A stretch of 64,000 bases of DNA from Alcaligenaceae bacterium (lineage in GTDB: Bacteria > Pseudomonadota > Gammaproteobacteria > Burkholderiales > Burkholderiaceae_B), in the NCBI GenBank assembly GCA_013416435.1, contig JACCEN010000004.1, forward strand, positions 237,987 through 301,986. Reading direction: 5' to 3'. The translations under genes and the position numbers were made by a program. Positions 40,710-48,832 of this stretch are shown piece after piece. Numbering within the stretch: the first letter of the stretch is position 1; each line of letters begins with the position of its first letter. The notes below the pieces were generated by a model that did no database searches, had not been told where the DNA came from, and saw only the letters and a program-made list of their open reading frames with translations.

Positions 40710-42193
40710 GAGCGCGCCTCCTTGCCCGAGCCGCCGGCCTGAGCCAGGGGAGCCGGCCGCATGAAACTGGCCGGCCGAAAACGACGGCTGCGGGGATCGA
40801 AGGCGTTCTGCACGGCGTCCGCGAAAATATTGGCGGACAACACCAGCGCCAGCAGGAAGACGAAGGCGCCGAGCAAATTCCACCAGATCATGGGATCGCG
40901 GGACATTTCGAGCCGAGCCGCGTCTATCATCGTCCCAAAGGACGGAGTGCTGGGATCGACGCCTATGCCCAGATAGGACAGCACGGCCTCATACAGCACC
41001 AGGCCCGAAAATTCCAGCACCAGCGTGATGAGGACGATATGCATGACATTGGGCAGGAGGTGGCGGCTCATGATCCGCCAGTGGCCAACGCCGAATGCCT
41101 GCGCCGCCTGCACGTACTCGAGCTCGCGCAGCTTCAGGGTTTCGGCGCGCAGCAGGCGGCACAGCCCGGCCCAGCCGGTCAGGCCCAGTATCAGGCAAAG
41201 CATGAACAGCCGGAGGTCGGCGCGCGCCGCGACGGTCGAGAACATATCGGGATTGTTGTCGATGAACACCTGCATCATCAGCACGCAGGCCGCGATGAGC
41301 AGCACGCCGGGTATCGAGGTCAGGGTCGTATAGACATACTGTATGGCATCATCGACCCAGCCCTTGAAATAGCCGGCCGCAATACCGAATATCAAGGCCG
41401 GCGGCAGCATGGCGACCGTCGTCAGCGAACCGATCACCATGGCGGTCCGTATGCTCTTGAGGCACTGGCGAAGAACATCGTTGCCCGTGCGGTCGGTACC
41501 AAGGACGTGATAGTCGCCGCCCACCGACAGGGCCGCGCAGGCCAGCACGACGAGCAGGCTGAACGTTAGCCACATGGGCCTCCACGGCATTTCGGTGCGC
41601 GCTTTCCACCATGCGTGCAAGGCGTCGCCCCATCCTGCCCGGCCCGGGCGCTGGCAAGCCGTCAACAGCATGGCCGCCGCCAGCGAAAGCGCCACGCCGG
41701 CCGCAAGACCCTTCAGCAGCCGCGCAAGGATGTCGGCCGGCCGGTCTGCTTCGTCGTCCAGCGCCTGGCCCGCATGCTTGAGACGCGGAAAATCGCGCAC
41801 GGGCCGGCCATCGACCAGCATCGTTTCCTTGGAGAACTGCCTCAGCGCAAGCGGTGCGGAATAAGTGTTCTCGCGCTTCGAGAACTGTGTCATCGCCAGC
41901 AGGTCATCCAGGGCGGAGCGCAGGACGGGAGAATAAACCGGTCCTTGCGCCGTCGCGACGGCGCCCGCCGGCAGGGGCGGCAGCAAAGGGCGATAGTGCA
42001 CCGAATCCAGTAAGGCGACGAGAACGAAAAAGCACAGCAGAACCGCTGCGCACATGGCCGACGGCGTCCTGGCCACGCTCTTCCAGGTCTGGCGCAAAGA
42101 AGGCGAGCGGCGTACCCGCCAGACATACACCAGCACGGCCGCCAGCAAACCGAAAAGGAACAGATCAGTCCAGAGAAAGACGAATTCAGGCAT
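40706..42193 (-). CDS. yejE: Peptide ABC transporter permease (YejE-type, large N-terminal insert)
   Basis: 495 aa. After an N-terminal membrane segment and a second helix there is a periplasmic stretch (about 70-165), then the DppC/YejE core with GTDRTGNDVLRQCLKSIRTAMVIGSLTTVAMLPPALIFGIAAGYFKGWVDDAIQ and the EAA-type loop YVQAAQAFGVGHWRIMSRHLLPNV. Longer than E. coli YejE (about 340 aa) because of the N-terminal addition. Its ribosome site AGGGA lies against the end of a 139-bp inserted element that now separates it from yejB. Confidence 0.9.
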   Translation of the reverse strand: MPEFVFLWTDLFLFGLLAAVLVYVWRVRRSPSLRQTWKSVARTPSAMCAAVLLCFFVLVALLDSVHYRPLLPPLPAGAVATAQGPVYSPVLRSALDDLLAMTQFSKRENTYSAPLALRQFSKETMLVDGRPVRDFPRLKHAGQALDDEADRPADILARLLKGLAAGVALSLAAAMLLTACQRPGRAGWGDALHAWWKARTEMPWRPMWLTFSLLVVLACAALSVGGDYHVLGTDRTGNDVLRQCLKSIRTAMVIGSLTTVAMLPPALIFGIAAGYFKGWVDDAIQYVYTTLTSIPGVLLIAACVLMMQVFIDNNPDMFSTVAARADLRLFMLCLILGLTGWAGLCRLLRAETLKLRELEYVQAAQAFGVGHWRIMSRHLLPNVMHIVLITLVLEFSGLVLYEAVLSYLGIGVDPSTPSFGTMIDAARLEMSRDPMIWWNLLGAFVFLLALVLSANIFADAVQNAFDPRSRRFRPASFMRPAPLAQAGGSGKEARS

Positions 42194-42203
42194 GGTGTAT
42201 TCC

Positions 42204-42350
42204 CTAGGGCCTGTTAACGCCGGAGCAGGGTCAGACCCCGTACGGGGTCTGACCCCCGGCTCGGAGGCCCGCCACGACTGCGCTTCGTGCCTTGTTGTTC
42301 AACGGTTTTCGTGTTCATGACGTCTACCTTTTAGCAATAACAGGCCCTAG
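42204..42350 (-). mobile_element. 139-bp miniature transposable element (MITE) with CTAG target duplication
   Basis: The element at 42208-42346 has 9-bp terminal inverted repeats GGCCTGTTA / TAACAGGCC and is bordered on both sides by CTAG (42204-42207 and 42347-42350), a 4-bp target duplication like those of IS5-group elements. On the minus strand it holds AAAAGG, an ATG at 42318 and a 34-codon frame starting MNTKTVEQQGTKRSRGG, looking like the start of a transposase, then a palindromic repeat copy and the far end. This fits an internally deleted IS. Removing 143 bp restores a 10-bp yejB-yejE spacing with the ribosome site intact. Confidence 0.7.
42228..42256 (+). repeat. Palindromic repeat copy inside the miniature element
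   Basis: GGGTCAGACCCC, GTAC, GGGGTCTGACCC; canonical except for the first base. It is the only copy in this window that lies within a recognisable mobile element. Confidence 0.9.
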
Positions 42351-43324
42351 TCGAACCGGACCCGAGGGTCCGCCAGCGTGTAGGAGATATCGGCCAGTAT
42401 CAGCCCGACGATATACAGCGCCGATCCCAGGAACACCATGGCTCGGACGATGGAGAAGTCCTGAGCATTGATCGCGTCTATGGTGTAGCTGCCCAGGCCC
42501 GGGATGCCGAAGAAGGACTCCGAAATGAGACTGCCCATGAAAAGCAGCGGAATGGCGGAGACCGTGCCGGTGAGGATGGGCAGCATGGCGTTGCGCAACA
42601 CATGGCGGAACAACACCACGCGCTCGGCGAGGCCTTTGGCCCTGGCGGTCCGGACATAGTCTTTTCCGGCCTCCTCCAGAAAGAGCGTGCGATAGAAGCG
42701 CGCCTGCGCACCCAGCCCCGAAATGATGCCCACCGCCACGGGCAGCACCAGGAACCGCATGCTGCTCCAGCCTTCGATATAGCCCGAATATGGCACCCAG
42801 CGCAGGACCTTGGCGAACAGCCATTGGCCCGCGATGATGTAGAACAGGCCTGAGATCGACAACAGCACCACGCACAGCACCACGCCCGCAAAATCCAGGC
42901 GCGTTCCTTTGAAGAACACCAGCAGCAATGAAAACGCGATGCTTATCGTCAGGCCCAGGATGAAGGTCGGCAATGCCAGGGCCAGGCTGGGACCCATGCG
43001 CGAGGCGATTTCGTGTCCAATATCCCGGCCTTCATCGGAAAATCCGAAGTCGAATCGCAATAGCGGAACCGACCTGGCATAGAAGATCGTATCGGTCCAG
43101 ACCCGTGAACCCTCCGCCGCCGTATTGACGAACAGCGGCCTGTCGTAGCCGCGCTCGGCTTTCCAGCGTTCGATGGCTGATTCGCTCACCCGTTGTCCGC
43201 CTATCGACAGCCTGGCCATGTCGTCCGGCGTGTTCACGGCGAAGAAGAGGACGAAAGTCAGGAGATTCACTCCGATCAGTATCAAAATGCCATACAGCAG
43301 GCGGCGGATGATGTAGCGCGTCAT
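42347..43324 (-). CDS. yejB: Peptide ABC transporter permease (YejB-type)
   Basis: 325 aa from ATG 43324, which overlaps the stop of the binding-protein gene (ATGA). N-terminus MTRYIIRRLLYGILILIGVNLLTFVLFFAVNTP is typical of DppB/YejB permeases; six helices, EAA-like loop DYVRTARAKGLAERVVLFRHVLRNAMLPI. Its TAG stop codon is formed by the CTAG target site of the inserted miniature element. Confidence 0.93.
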   Translation of the reverse strand: MTRYIIRRLLYGILILIGVNLLTFVLFFAVNTPDDMARLSIGGQRVSESAIERWKAERGYDRPLFVNTAAEGSRVWTDTIFYARSVPLLRFDFGFSDEGRDIGHEIASRMGPSLALALPTFILGLTISIAFSLLLVFFKGTRLDFAGVVLCVVLLSISGLFYIIAGQWLFAKVLRWVPYSGYIEGWSSMRFLVLPVAVGIISGLGAQARFYRTLFLEEAGKDYVRTARAKGLAERVVLFRHVLRNAMLPILTGTVSAIPLLFMGSLISESFFGIPGLGSYTIDAINAQDFSIVRAMVFLGSALYIVGLILADISYTLADPRVRFD

Positions 43325-45570
43325 GCCCTTTCCCCTTCCCCAGCCCTCGCCAGCGCGGTGGCGTGATCGCGCCGGCGCGCGGCGCGCCATGCCGCCAGCC
43401 CGCCAGCCACGATCGCGATGCCCGCCAGCCACAGCGGCCACCAGCCGGGCGCGTTCCACTCCTGTATCTTGCGAGCCCTCAACGCTGGGTCGATACGGTA
43501 GAACTGCAATGTATTGCGAACCATCTGCGTAGGCTTGGCATTGCCGACCCAGGCCTGGTAGGCGCCTCCCGACTTCGGAAAATAACCGAACATCCATGGG
43601 GCATCCGCCTGGACGATGGCAACCATTTCGTGGATCAGGGCTTCTTTTTCCGGCCCGTCGTCAAGATAGCGCATCTTCTCGAACAGACGGTCGAACTTGG
43701 GATTTTCATAGTTGGATGCGTTCTCACCGCCGTTCACGGCCTTGGCGTTCGGGCCGTAAAGCAGGAACAGGAAATTTTCCGCATCGGGGTAGTCGGCGAT
43801 CCAGCCCCACATGTACATCTGGGCGCTGCCATTGCGCATCTTGTCCTGGAACCGGTTGTAGTCGGTGGCGCGCACCTCGAGCTGCACGTCGATTGCGGCC
43901 AGTTGGCGCCGCATCCAGTCCAGCATGGCGCTGGATCCCATGCCTCCCGCCGAATCGAAATACAGAATCAGCGGGTTGCCCGTGCGCGCATCCCGGCCGT
44001 CCGGATAGCCGGCTTCGCGCAGCAGCTCGCGCGCGTGATCGAGGGGCTTGCGCGCAACGCGACCTTCTTCGATGGAATAGACCTGGGGGTTGTAGCCCGC
44101 GGGAGGATCCTGGTAGCCCAGCACGCCCGGCGGCACGGGCCCGTAGGCCACTTGCGCTTCATCGTTCTGGAATATGGATACGAACTGTTCCCAGTTGAAG
44201 GCGATGCTCAGCGCCAGCCTGAGCTTGCGGTTCTTTTCCTGCTGCTCCGGTGTATCGCCCTTTCCCACCACCGGATCCAGCCAGTTGAAGCCCAGATAGA
44301 ACATCTGCGCCTCGGTGGCGCTGCGTATCTGCAAACCGTGATCCTGATAGAGCGCCGCCTTTTCGGCCGAATCGCCGGCCGCCACCCGCATGGCGACGCC
44401 GTAATCGCCGCGATCCACTTGCGGAATATCGTAGTAGCCCTGCAGGAACTTGCCCATCAGGGGCACGCTCTCTTTTTCCAGCGTAAATTCTATGCGGTCG
44501 ATGAAGGGCGTGGGCTTTCCGCAGTCGTCGAGAAAACCCATCTCGCGATCTTGCGGGCCGCCCTCGCAAGGATAGGGCTCGCCGCGGAAGTGAGGATTGC
44601 GCTGCAGGACATGCCTGCGATTCTTGATGGATTCCACCAGCATGTATGGCCCGGTACCCACCGGCCAGGTGTTCAGGGAAAGATCGTGCTCGGCCATGCC
44701 GGGTTGGTGGTAGAAGCGATCGGCCTCCCAGGGAACCGGCGCGGTGAACGTCATGGCCAGCCAGTACTTGAACTGCGGGTACTTCCCGACGACCTTGATG
44801 CGCAGGGTGTGGGGATCCAGCGCCTGCACGCCTTCGAGGTCATGCCGGCGCAGGTCCAGCCACGGCCGGAACCCATCCGGGGCGGCTTCATCTTCCGTCT
44901 TGTCAGCCGCCTTCAGGCGGTCGCCGAATTCTTTCATGCCCACCACATGCTCGGCCATGATGCCGTAGATGGGCGATACCACGCGCGGGCTGGCGAGTCG
45001 CTTGAAGGCATAGACATAGTCGCCTGCCTGCAGCTCGCGGGTGCCGGTCTGCTCGAAGTGGGTGACATCGAACTTGCCCTTCAACTGCTCGGCGCTCATG
45101 GGCCAGTAGGCATGCTTCCCTCCGCCGTCCAGCGCGAATGCCGGATGAGGCTGAAACTTGATGCCGGGCCGGATGCGGATGTCGTACACGCTATAGGCCA
45201 CCTGTTCGCCCGCTACGTCATCGGGCAGCTGGCGGCCATTCGAGTCGAAATAAAGGGGCGGGTCCAGGCTGGCCGCGGCGCGCGGAATGAGGCGGTACGG
45301 GCGGGCCAGGTAATGGTAGCCGTAAAGAGGCTCGTAGATGGAATAGGTAAACGGCGTTTCATCGCCGGAATATGAACTGGCCGGATCGAGGTATTTCGGG
45401 GACCGCTGCGTGAAGGCCGTATACAGCACGTTTTCGGTCTCGCCCCCTTGCGCATAGGGGCTGTTCACCGGGTCGCGCGAGCAGCCGGCGAGCATGGCAA
45501 GCGCCAGCAGGGAGGCGACCCCCATACGGCATAGGACACGGGCCGTCAGCACTGTTGCTTCTGCCAGCAT
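43321..45570 (-). CDS. yejA: Peptide ABC transporter substrate-binding lipoprotein with C-terminal membrane anchor
   Basis: About 749 aa; start uncertain (ATG 45570 or 45582, or GTG 45552, all overlapping the nuclease stop). A lipobox LAMLAGC near the N-terminus predicts a lipoprotein. The body is a family-5 solute-binding protein: PKYLDPASSYSGDETPFTYSIYEPLYGYHYLARPYRLIPRAAASL, KYWLAMTFTAPVPWEADRFYH, WPVGTGPYMLVESIKNRRHVLQRNPHFRGEPYP. Unusually the C-terminus adds a hydrophobic helix and basic tail (WWPLWLAGIAIVAGGLAAWRAARRRDH), so it is probably held in the inner membrane at both ends. First of four overlapping transporter genes. Confidence 0.88.
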   Translation of the reverse strand: MLAEATVLTARVLCRMGVASLLALAMLAGCSRDPVNSPYAQGGETENVLYTAFTQRSPKYLDPASSYSGDETPFTYSIYEPLYGYHYLARPYRLIPRAAASLDPPLYFDSNGRQLPDDVAGEQVAYSVYDIRIRPGIKFQPHPAFALDGGGKHAYWPMSAEQLKGKFDVTHFEQTGTRELQAGDYVYAFKRLASPRVVSPIYGIMAEHVVGMKEFGDRLKAADKTEDEAAPDGFRPWLDLRRHDLEGVQALDPHTLRIKVVGKYPQFKYWLAMTFTAPVPWEADRFYHQPGMAEHDLSLNTWPVGTGPYMLVESIKNRRHVLQRNPHFRGEPYPCEGGPQDREMGFLDDCGKPTPFIDRIEFTLEKESVPLMGKFLQGYYDIPQVDRGDYGVAMRVAAGDSAEKAALYQDHGLQIRSATEAQMFYLGFNWLDPVVGKGDTPEQQEKNRKLRLALSIAFNWEQFVSIFQNDEAQVAYGPVPPGVLGYQDPPAGYNPQVYSIEEGRVARKPLDHARELLREAGYPDGRDARTGNPLILYFDSAGGMGSSAMLDWMRRQLAAIDVQLEVRATDYNRFQDKMRNGSAQMYMWGWIADYPDAENFLFLLYGPNAKAVNGGENASNYENPKFDRLFEKMRYLDDGPEKEALIHEMVAIVQADAPWMFGYFPKSGGAYQAWVGNAKPTQMVRNTLQFYRIDPALRARKIQEWNAPGWWPLWLAGIAIVAGGLAAWRAARRRDHATALARAGEGERA

Positions 45571-46142
45571 TGGTAGCGCCATGCCCAAGGACGGACGGGA
45601 TCCGCATCCCTCCATAACCCGATGCGGCTGCGCCTGGCCTGATCTTCGAGTCCCGGCAATTCGGGATCGCGCATGAATTTTCCTCGGCCTTCCATATTGG
45701 CCCATGCCATTCCGTCGGCCACCTGCTTCTGATTCGCCGTCATGCCGTCGTCAAGGGGGACGTCGCACACATAGCGCTCGTAGCGATCCTTTTCAAAGCA
45801 ATGCAGCGTCAGTGTTTTGCCGGCGATGAGCTTGGCCAGCGCATCCTTGGAAGCCTGCGCGAAAGGCTGCCCGGGCCGTTGCTGGTCTTTCTTGACTTCG
45901 GGAGCATCGATGCTGGCCATGCGGATCCGTCTTTGCTTGCCCTCGGCCAGGATAGTGAAGGTATCGCCGTCGGCCACCTGGACGACACGTCCGGCCAGTG
46001 TGTAGCGCACTTCGTCCGCGGCGGCCGGCCCGGGGTTCAGGGCGCCCAGGGATCCGAGGCCTGCCACGGCCAGCGCGATGGCCGTCAACAGCCAGCGACC
46101 CCGGTGATGCGACATGAGTGCCGCGGCCACGCGACGCGACAT
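45546..46142 (-). CDS. Secreted thermonuclease family protein (SNase-like)
   Basis: 198 aa from ATG 46142; GTG 46163 and ATG 46115 are alternatives. An N-terminal hydrophobic signal segment (LLTAIALAVAGLGSLGALNPGPAAA) is followed by an SNase OB-fold domain: AGRVVQVADGDTFTILAEGKQRRIRMASIDAPE, then RYVCDVPLDDGMTANQKQVADGMAW and ARRSRIGLWRDADPVRPWAWR. Catalytic Asp/Arg/Glu positions resemble the staphylococcal enzyme. Predicted periplasmic nuclease. Overlaps the start of the binding-protein gene, so it is co-translated with the transporter. Confidence 0.88.
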   Translation of the reverse strand: MSRRVAAALMSHHRGRWLLTAIALAVAGLGSLGALNPGPAAADEVRYTLAGRVVQVADGDTFTILAEGKQRRIRMASIDAPEVKKDQQRPGQPFAQASKDALAKLIAGKTLTLHCFEKDRYERYVCDVPLDDGMTANQKQVADGMAWANMEGRGKFMRDPELPGLEDQARRSRIGLWRDADPVRPWAWRYQCWQKQQC

Positions 46143-46203
46143 GACATTCAAGGCTCTGCCCACATCCCCCCCAATAAAACGAACTCAGGCGCTTGATTAT
46201 AGG

Positions 46204-46340
46204 GGGGTCAGACCCCATGCGGGGTCTGACCCCGAAAAATTTCGGCGAAACCTGGACCCTGGGGTCAGACCCCGTACGGGGTCTGACCCCTTCCCCACCC
46301 CTCGAATCGTGGGGTCTGACCCTGCATGGGGTCAGACCCC
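46204..46340 (+). repeat. Palindromic repeat cluster G (3 copies, one inside-out)
   Basis: Copies at 46204-46233 (ATGC) and 46261-46290 (GTAC) in the usual form. The copy at 46311-46340 has the arm order exchanged (GGGGTCTGACCC first, GGGGTCAGACCCC second). It ends on the base before the last codon of aidB. Confidence 0.95.
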
Positions 46341-47975
46341 TCACTTCTGTTCAGGCCAGGCCCTTTCAAACATGCTGTCCAGCGCATTGGGCGTCGCGAC
46401 CAGCCCATACACGCGTCCACCGCCGTTGAACCGGCTTTGCACGAAGGCGTCGGCGAGGGTTGCGGGCGCGTGCCGCCGCATCAACACGGCCTGGACGAGC
46501 AGGACGATTTCTTGTGCGACATGCCGGGCGGCGGCTTCCAGATCGACGCTGGTTCCGCCCAGCAGGACCCGCAATGCCTGCAATCGCGGCTGCAGCACGC
46601 CGTCTTGCGCGCAGTCGGCCTCCAGCTTGTCGAAAAGCATGGCTGCGGATTCCGGCTCGCGCCGTATGGCGCGCAAGACATCCAGGCACATGACATTGCC
46701 GGAGCCTTCCCAGATGGAATTGACCGGCGCCTCGCGATAGAGCCGCGCCAAAGGGCCTTCCTCTATGTATCCGTTTCCACCCAGGATCTCCATGCACTCT
46801 GCAATCGCTTCCACGCTGCGTTTGCAGACCCAGAATTTCGCCGCCGGCGTCAGGATCCGTCTGAAGGCCTGCTCTGTCGCATCGTCCGCGCCGTCGCACG
46901 CTTGCGCCAGCCGCAGCGCGAGTTGCGTTGCGGCTTCGCTTTCCAGGCAAAGATCCATGAGTACGCTTTGCATCAGCGGTTGGCGTATGAGCGTCTGGCC
47001 GAAAGCGATGCGGTGGCGCGCATGGTGCATGGCGCGCACCAGCGCCTGCCGCAACAGGGCGGCACTGCCCAGAACACAATCCAGACGCGTGTAGGATGCC
47101 ATTTCCAGCAGTATGGGCAACCCCCGCCCTTCCTCGCCCACCAGCAGGCCGGAGGCATCCTGGAACTCCACCTCGGCGCTTGCGTTCGAACGGTTGCCGA
47201 GCTTGTCTTTCAGGCGCATGACGACGATGGCGTTCCGAACGCCGTCCTCCAGCCAGCGCGGAACGTAAAAACAGGACAAGCCCGCAGCGCTGCGCGCCAG
47301 GACCAGATGCACATCCGACGACGGAGACGAAAAAAACCATTTATGCCCCCTGAGCCGATAGACTCCGTCATGCGCCGCCACAGGTTCGGCCAGGGTCAGG
47401 TTGCCACGCAGATCCGAACCGCCCTGCTTCTCGGTCAAACCCATGCCGACCATCATGCTGGTTTTTTCAGCCAGCGGTAGATCGCGCTCATCGTACTGTG
47501 TCGAATACAGCAAGGAAGCAATCGAATCGAACCATGGCTGGCGAGCCAGGACGGGAATCGCGGCAAACGTCATGGTGGTGGGGCAAAGCGAACCAGCCTC
47601 CACCTGCCCATGCATCAGATAAGCAGCGGCCCTGGCCACATGCGCGCCATTTCCGGGTGTCGACCATGGACCTGAATGCATGCCTTGCAGGAAAGCCATG
47701 CGCATGAAACGGTGCCAGGCCGGATGGAAGTGGACGCGATCCACGCGGTTGCCTTGAGGATCGTGGGTTTCGAGCCGCGGCGGGCAGCGATCGGCATCGC
47801 CGGCCAAAGAGAAGCCGGCCCGCATTCCCAATCGTTCCCCATGATGGCGCAGCACCGCTTCGTGCTGCCCGGCCCATCTGGCCACCCCCTCTTGCAGGGC
47901 CGCGTCCGTCGAATACAGGTTGTAGTCGCTCAACTCGGGAGTCTGGTTGACGACTTCATGTGTAGTCCATGCCAT
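46341..47975 (-). CDS. aidB: AidB-type acyl-CoA dehydrogenase family protein
   Basis: 544 aa, the length of E. coli AidB (541). Close resemblance along the whole chain: VEAGSLCPTTMTFAAIPVL, GMGLTEKQGGSDLRGNLT, RLRGHKWFFSSPSSDVHLVLARSAAGLSCFYVPR, MRLKDKLGNRSNASAEVEFQDA, LFxPAAKF-like ILTPAAKFWVCKRSVEAIAECMEILGGNGYIEE, APVNSIWEGSGNVMCLDVLR. FAD-binding protein of the alkylation response that binds DNA; enzymatic activity in vivo is unclear. Transcribed away from the DUF423 gene. Confidence 0.95.
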   Translation of the reverse strand: MAWTTHEVVNQTPELSDYNLYSTDAALQEGVARWAGQHEAVLRHHGERLGMRAGFSLAGDADRCPPRLETHDPQGNRVDRVHFHPAWHRFMRMAFLQGMHSGPWSTPGNGAHVARAAAYLMHGQVEAGSLCPTTMTFAAIPVLARQPWFDSIASLLYSTQYDERDLPLAEKTSMMVGMGLTEKQGGSDLRGNLTLAEPVAAHDGVYRLRGHKWFFSSPSSDVHLVLARSAAGLSCFYVPRWLEDGVRNAIVVMRLKDKLGNRSNASAEVEFQDASGLLVGEEGRGLPILLEMASYTRLDCVLGSAALLRQALVRAMHHARHRIAFGQTLIRQPLMQSVLMDLCLESEAATQLALRLAQACDGADDATEQAFRRILTPAAKFWVCKRSVEAIAECMEILGGNGYIEEGPLARLYREAPVNSIWEGSGNVMCLDVLRAIRREPESAAMLFDKLEADCAQDGVLQPRLQALRVLLGGTSVDLEAAARHVAQEIVLLVQAVLMRRHAPATLADAFVQSRFNGGGRVYGLVATPNALDSMFERAWPEQK

Positions 47976-48085
47976 GCAGCACCTCGCGACGGCCGGCGGC
48001 GCCAGGGCCGCAAGGCTCGTGTGGGCTTGGGTATCCTGGCGTCCACGACTTTCGATGCATTCATGATAGCAGGGAGCAGGGTCAC

Positions 48086-48245
48086 GGGGTCAGACCCCGT
48101 AGGGGGTCTGACCCCAAAACCAAGTTGCAAGGGTCAGACCCCATGCAGGGTCTGACCCCAAAACCAAGCTGCAAGGGTCAGACCCCATGCGGGGTCTGAC
48201 CCTGCCAAAGCTCTCGGGGTCGGACCCCGCATGGGGTCCGACCCC
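48086..48245 (+). repeat. Palindromic repeat cluster H (4 copies, with a 44-bp tandem duplication)
   Basis: Copies at 48086-48115, 48131-48159, 48175-48202 and 48216-48245 (the last is the G/C variant). The second and third lie in a tandem pair of 44-bp units (48116-48159 and 48160-48203) that both begin AAAACCAAG. This is the only cluster in a divergent intergenic region (aidB / DUF423). The rest of the 308-bp gap shows nothing else. Confidence 0.95.
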
Positions 48246-48283
48246 TTCCGTGTATGATTCCCAGAATCACCATCGAGGAAAAA

Positions 48284-48661
48284 ATGTCTCCCCGCCTGCA
48301 AGTCATACTCGCTTCGTTGATCCTGTTCATCGGCGTCGGAACCGGGGCCTTCGGCGCTCATGGTCTCAGGCAGCATGTCGGACCCGACATGCTGGCAACC
48401 TGGCAGACCGCAGTGCTGTATCAACTGGTGCATGGCCTGGGCCTGCTGGGCCTCGCCATGCTGCACGAGCGCTATGGCGGCGCGCTGCTGCGTTCAGCCG
48501 GGGTCGTGATGCTGGCGGGCATCGTGATATTCAGCGGCAGCCTCTACGTGCTGGTGCTGAGCAACCAGAAATGGCTGGGCGCCATCACGCCCATAGGCGG
48601 CCTGGCTTTCTTGGTCGCGTGGGGCATGACGGCGCTGGCCGCGTATCACCAGGCAAAATAG
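48284..48661 (+). CDS. DUF423 family membrane protein
   Basis: 125 aa from ATG 48284 (GAGGAAAAA upstream); an upstream in-frame ATG at 48254 lacks a ribosome site. Four hydrophobic segments and the family pattern GVGTGAFGAHGLRQHVGPDMLATWQTAVLYQLVHGLGLLGLAML ... GSLYVLVLSNQKWLGAITPIGGLAFLVAW. A conserved inner-membrane protein (E. coli YgdD type) of unknown role. Confidence 0.93.
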   Translation: MSPRLQVILASLILFIGVGTGAFGAHGLRQHVGPDMLATWQTAVLYQLVHGLGLLGLAMLHERYGGALLRSAGVVMLAGIVIFSGSLYVLVLSNQKWLGAITPIGGLAFLVAWGMTALAAYHQAK

Positions 48662-48689
48662 CTGGCAGGACCAGGCCCCACAGCATTCT

Positions 48690-48756
48690 GAGGTCAGCCC
48701 CCCCGTACGGGGCCATTGTGAGGCATGGGGTCAGACCCCGTACGGGGTCTGACCCC
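48690..48756 (+). repeat. Palindromic repeat cluster I (1 intact copy, 1 remnant)
   Basis: Intact copy at 48727-48756 (GTAC centre). A remnant at 48690-48713 keeps GGTCAG, CCCC, GTACGGGG but has lost its symmetry, showing that copies decay. Confidence 0.85.
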
Positions 48757-48769
48757 AATCGCTCCCAGC

Positions 48770-48798
48770 TTGCGAGCACAATGTAGTTAAACTACAAT
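48770..48798 (+). promoter_or_regulatory. edd promoter with HexR-type operator
   Basis: TTGCGA (48770-48775), 17-bp spacer, TACAAT (48793-48798). The perfect palindrome TGTAGTTAAACTACA (48782-48796) covers the spacer and most of the -10; it fits the known HexR motif TGTARTnnnnnYTACA. A second half site AACTACA follows at 48803-48809. The position predicts repression by the HexR/RpiR protein encoded at 61616-62506. Confidence 0.75.
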
Positions 48799-48832
48799 AT
48801 CAAACTACATACAGGCAAGCAGGAGTCCTTCC

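Noticed and set aside
42214..42318. 34-codon frame in the miniature element as a gene
   Set aside because: Half of it is the palindromic repeat; better explained as the remnant of a transposase start.
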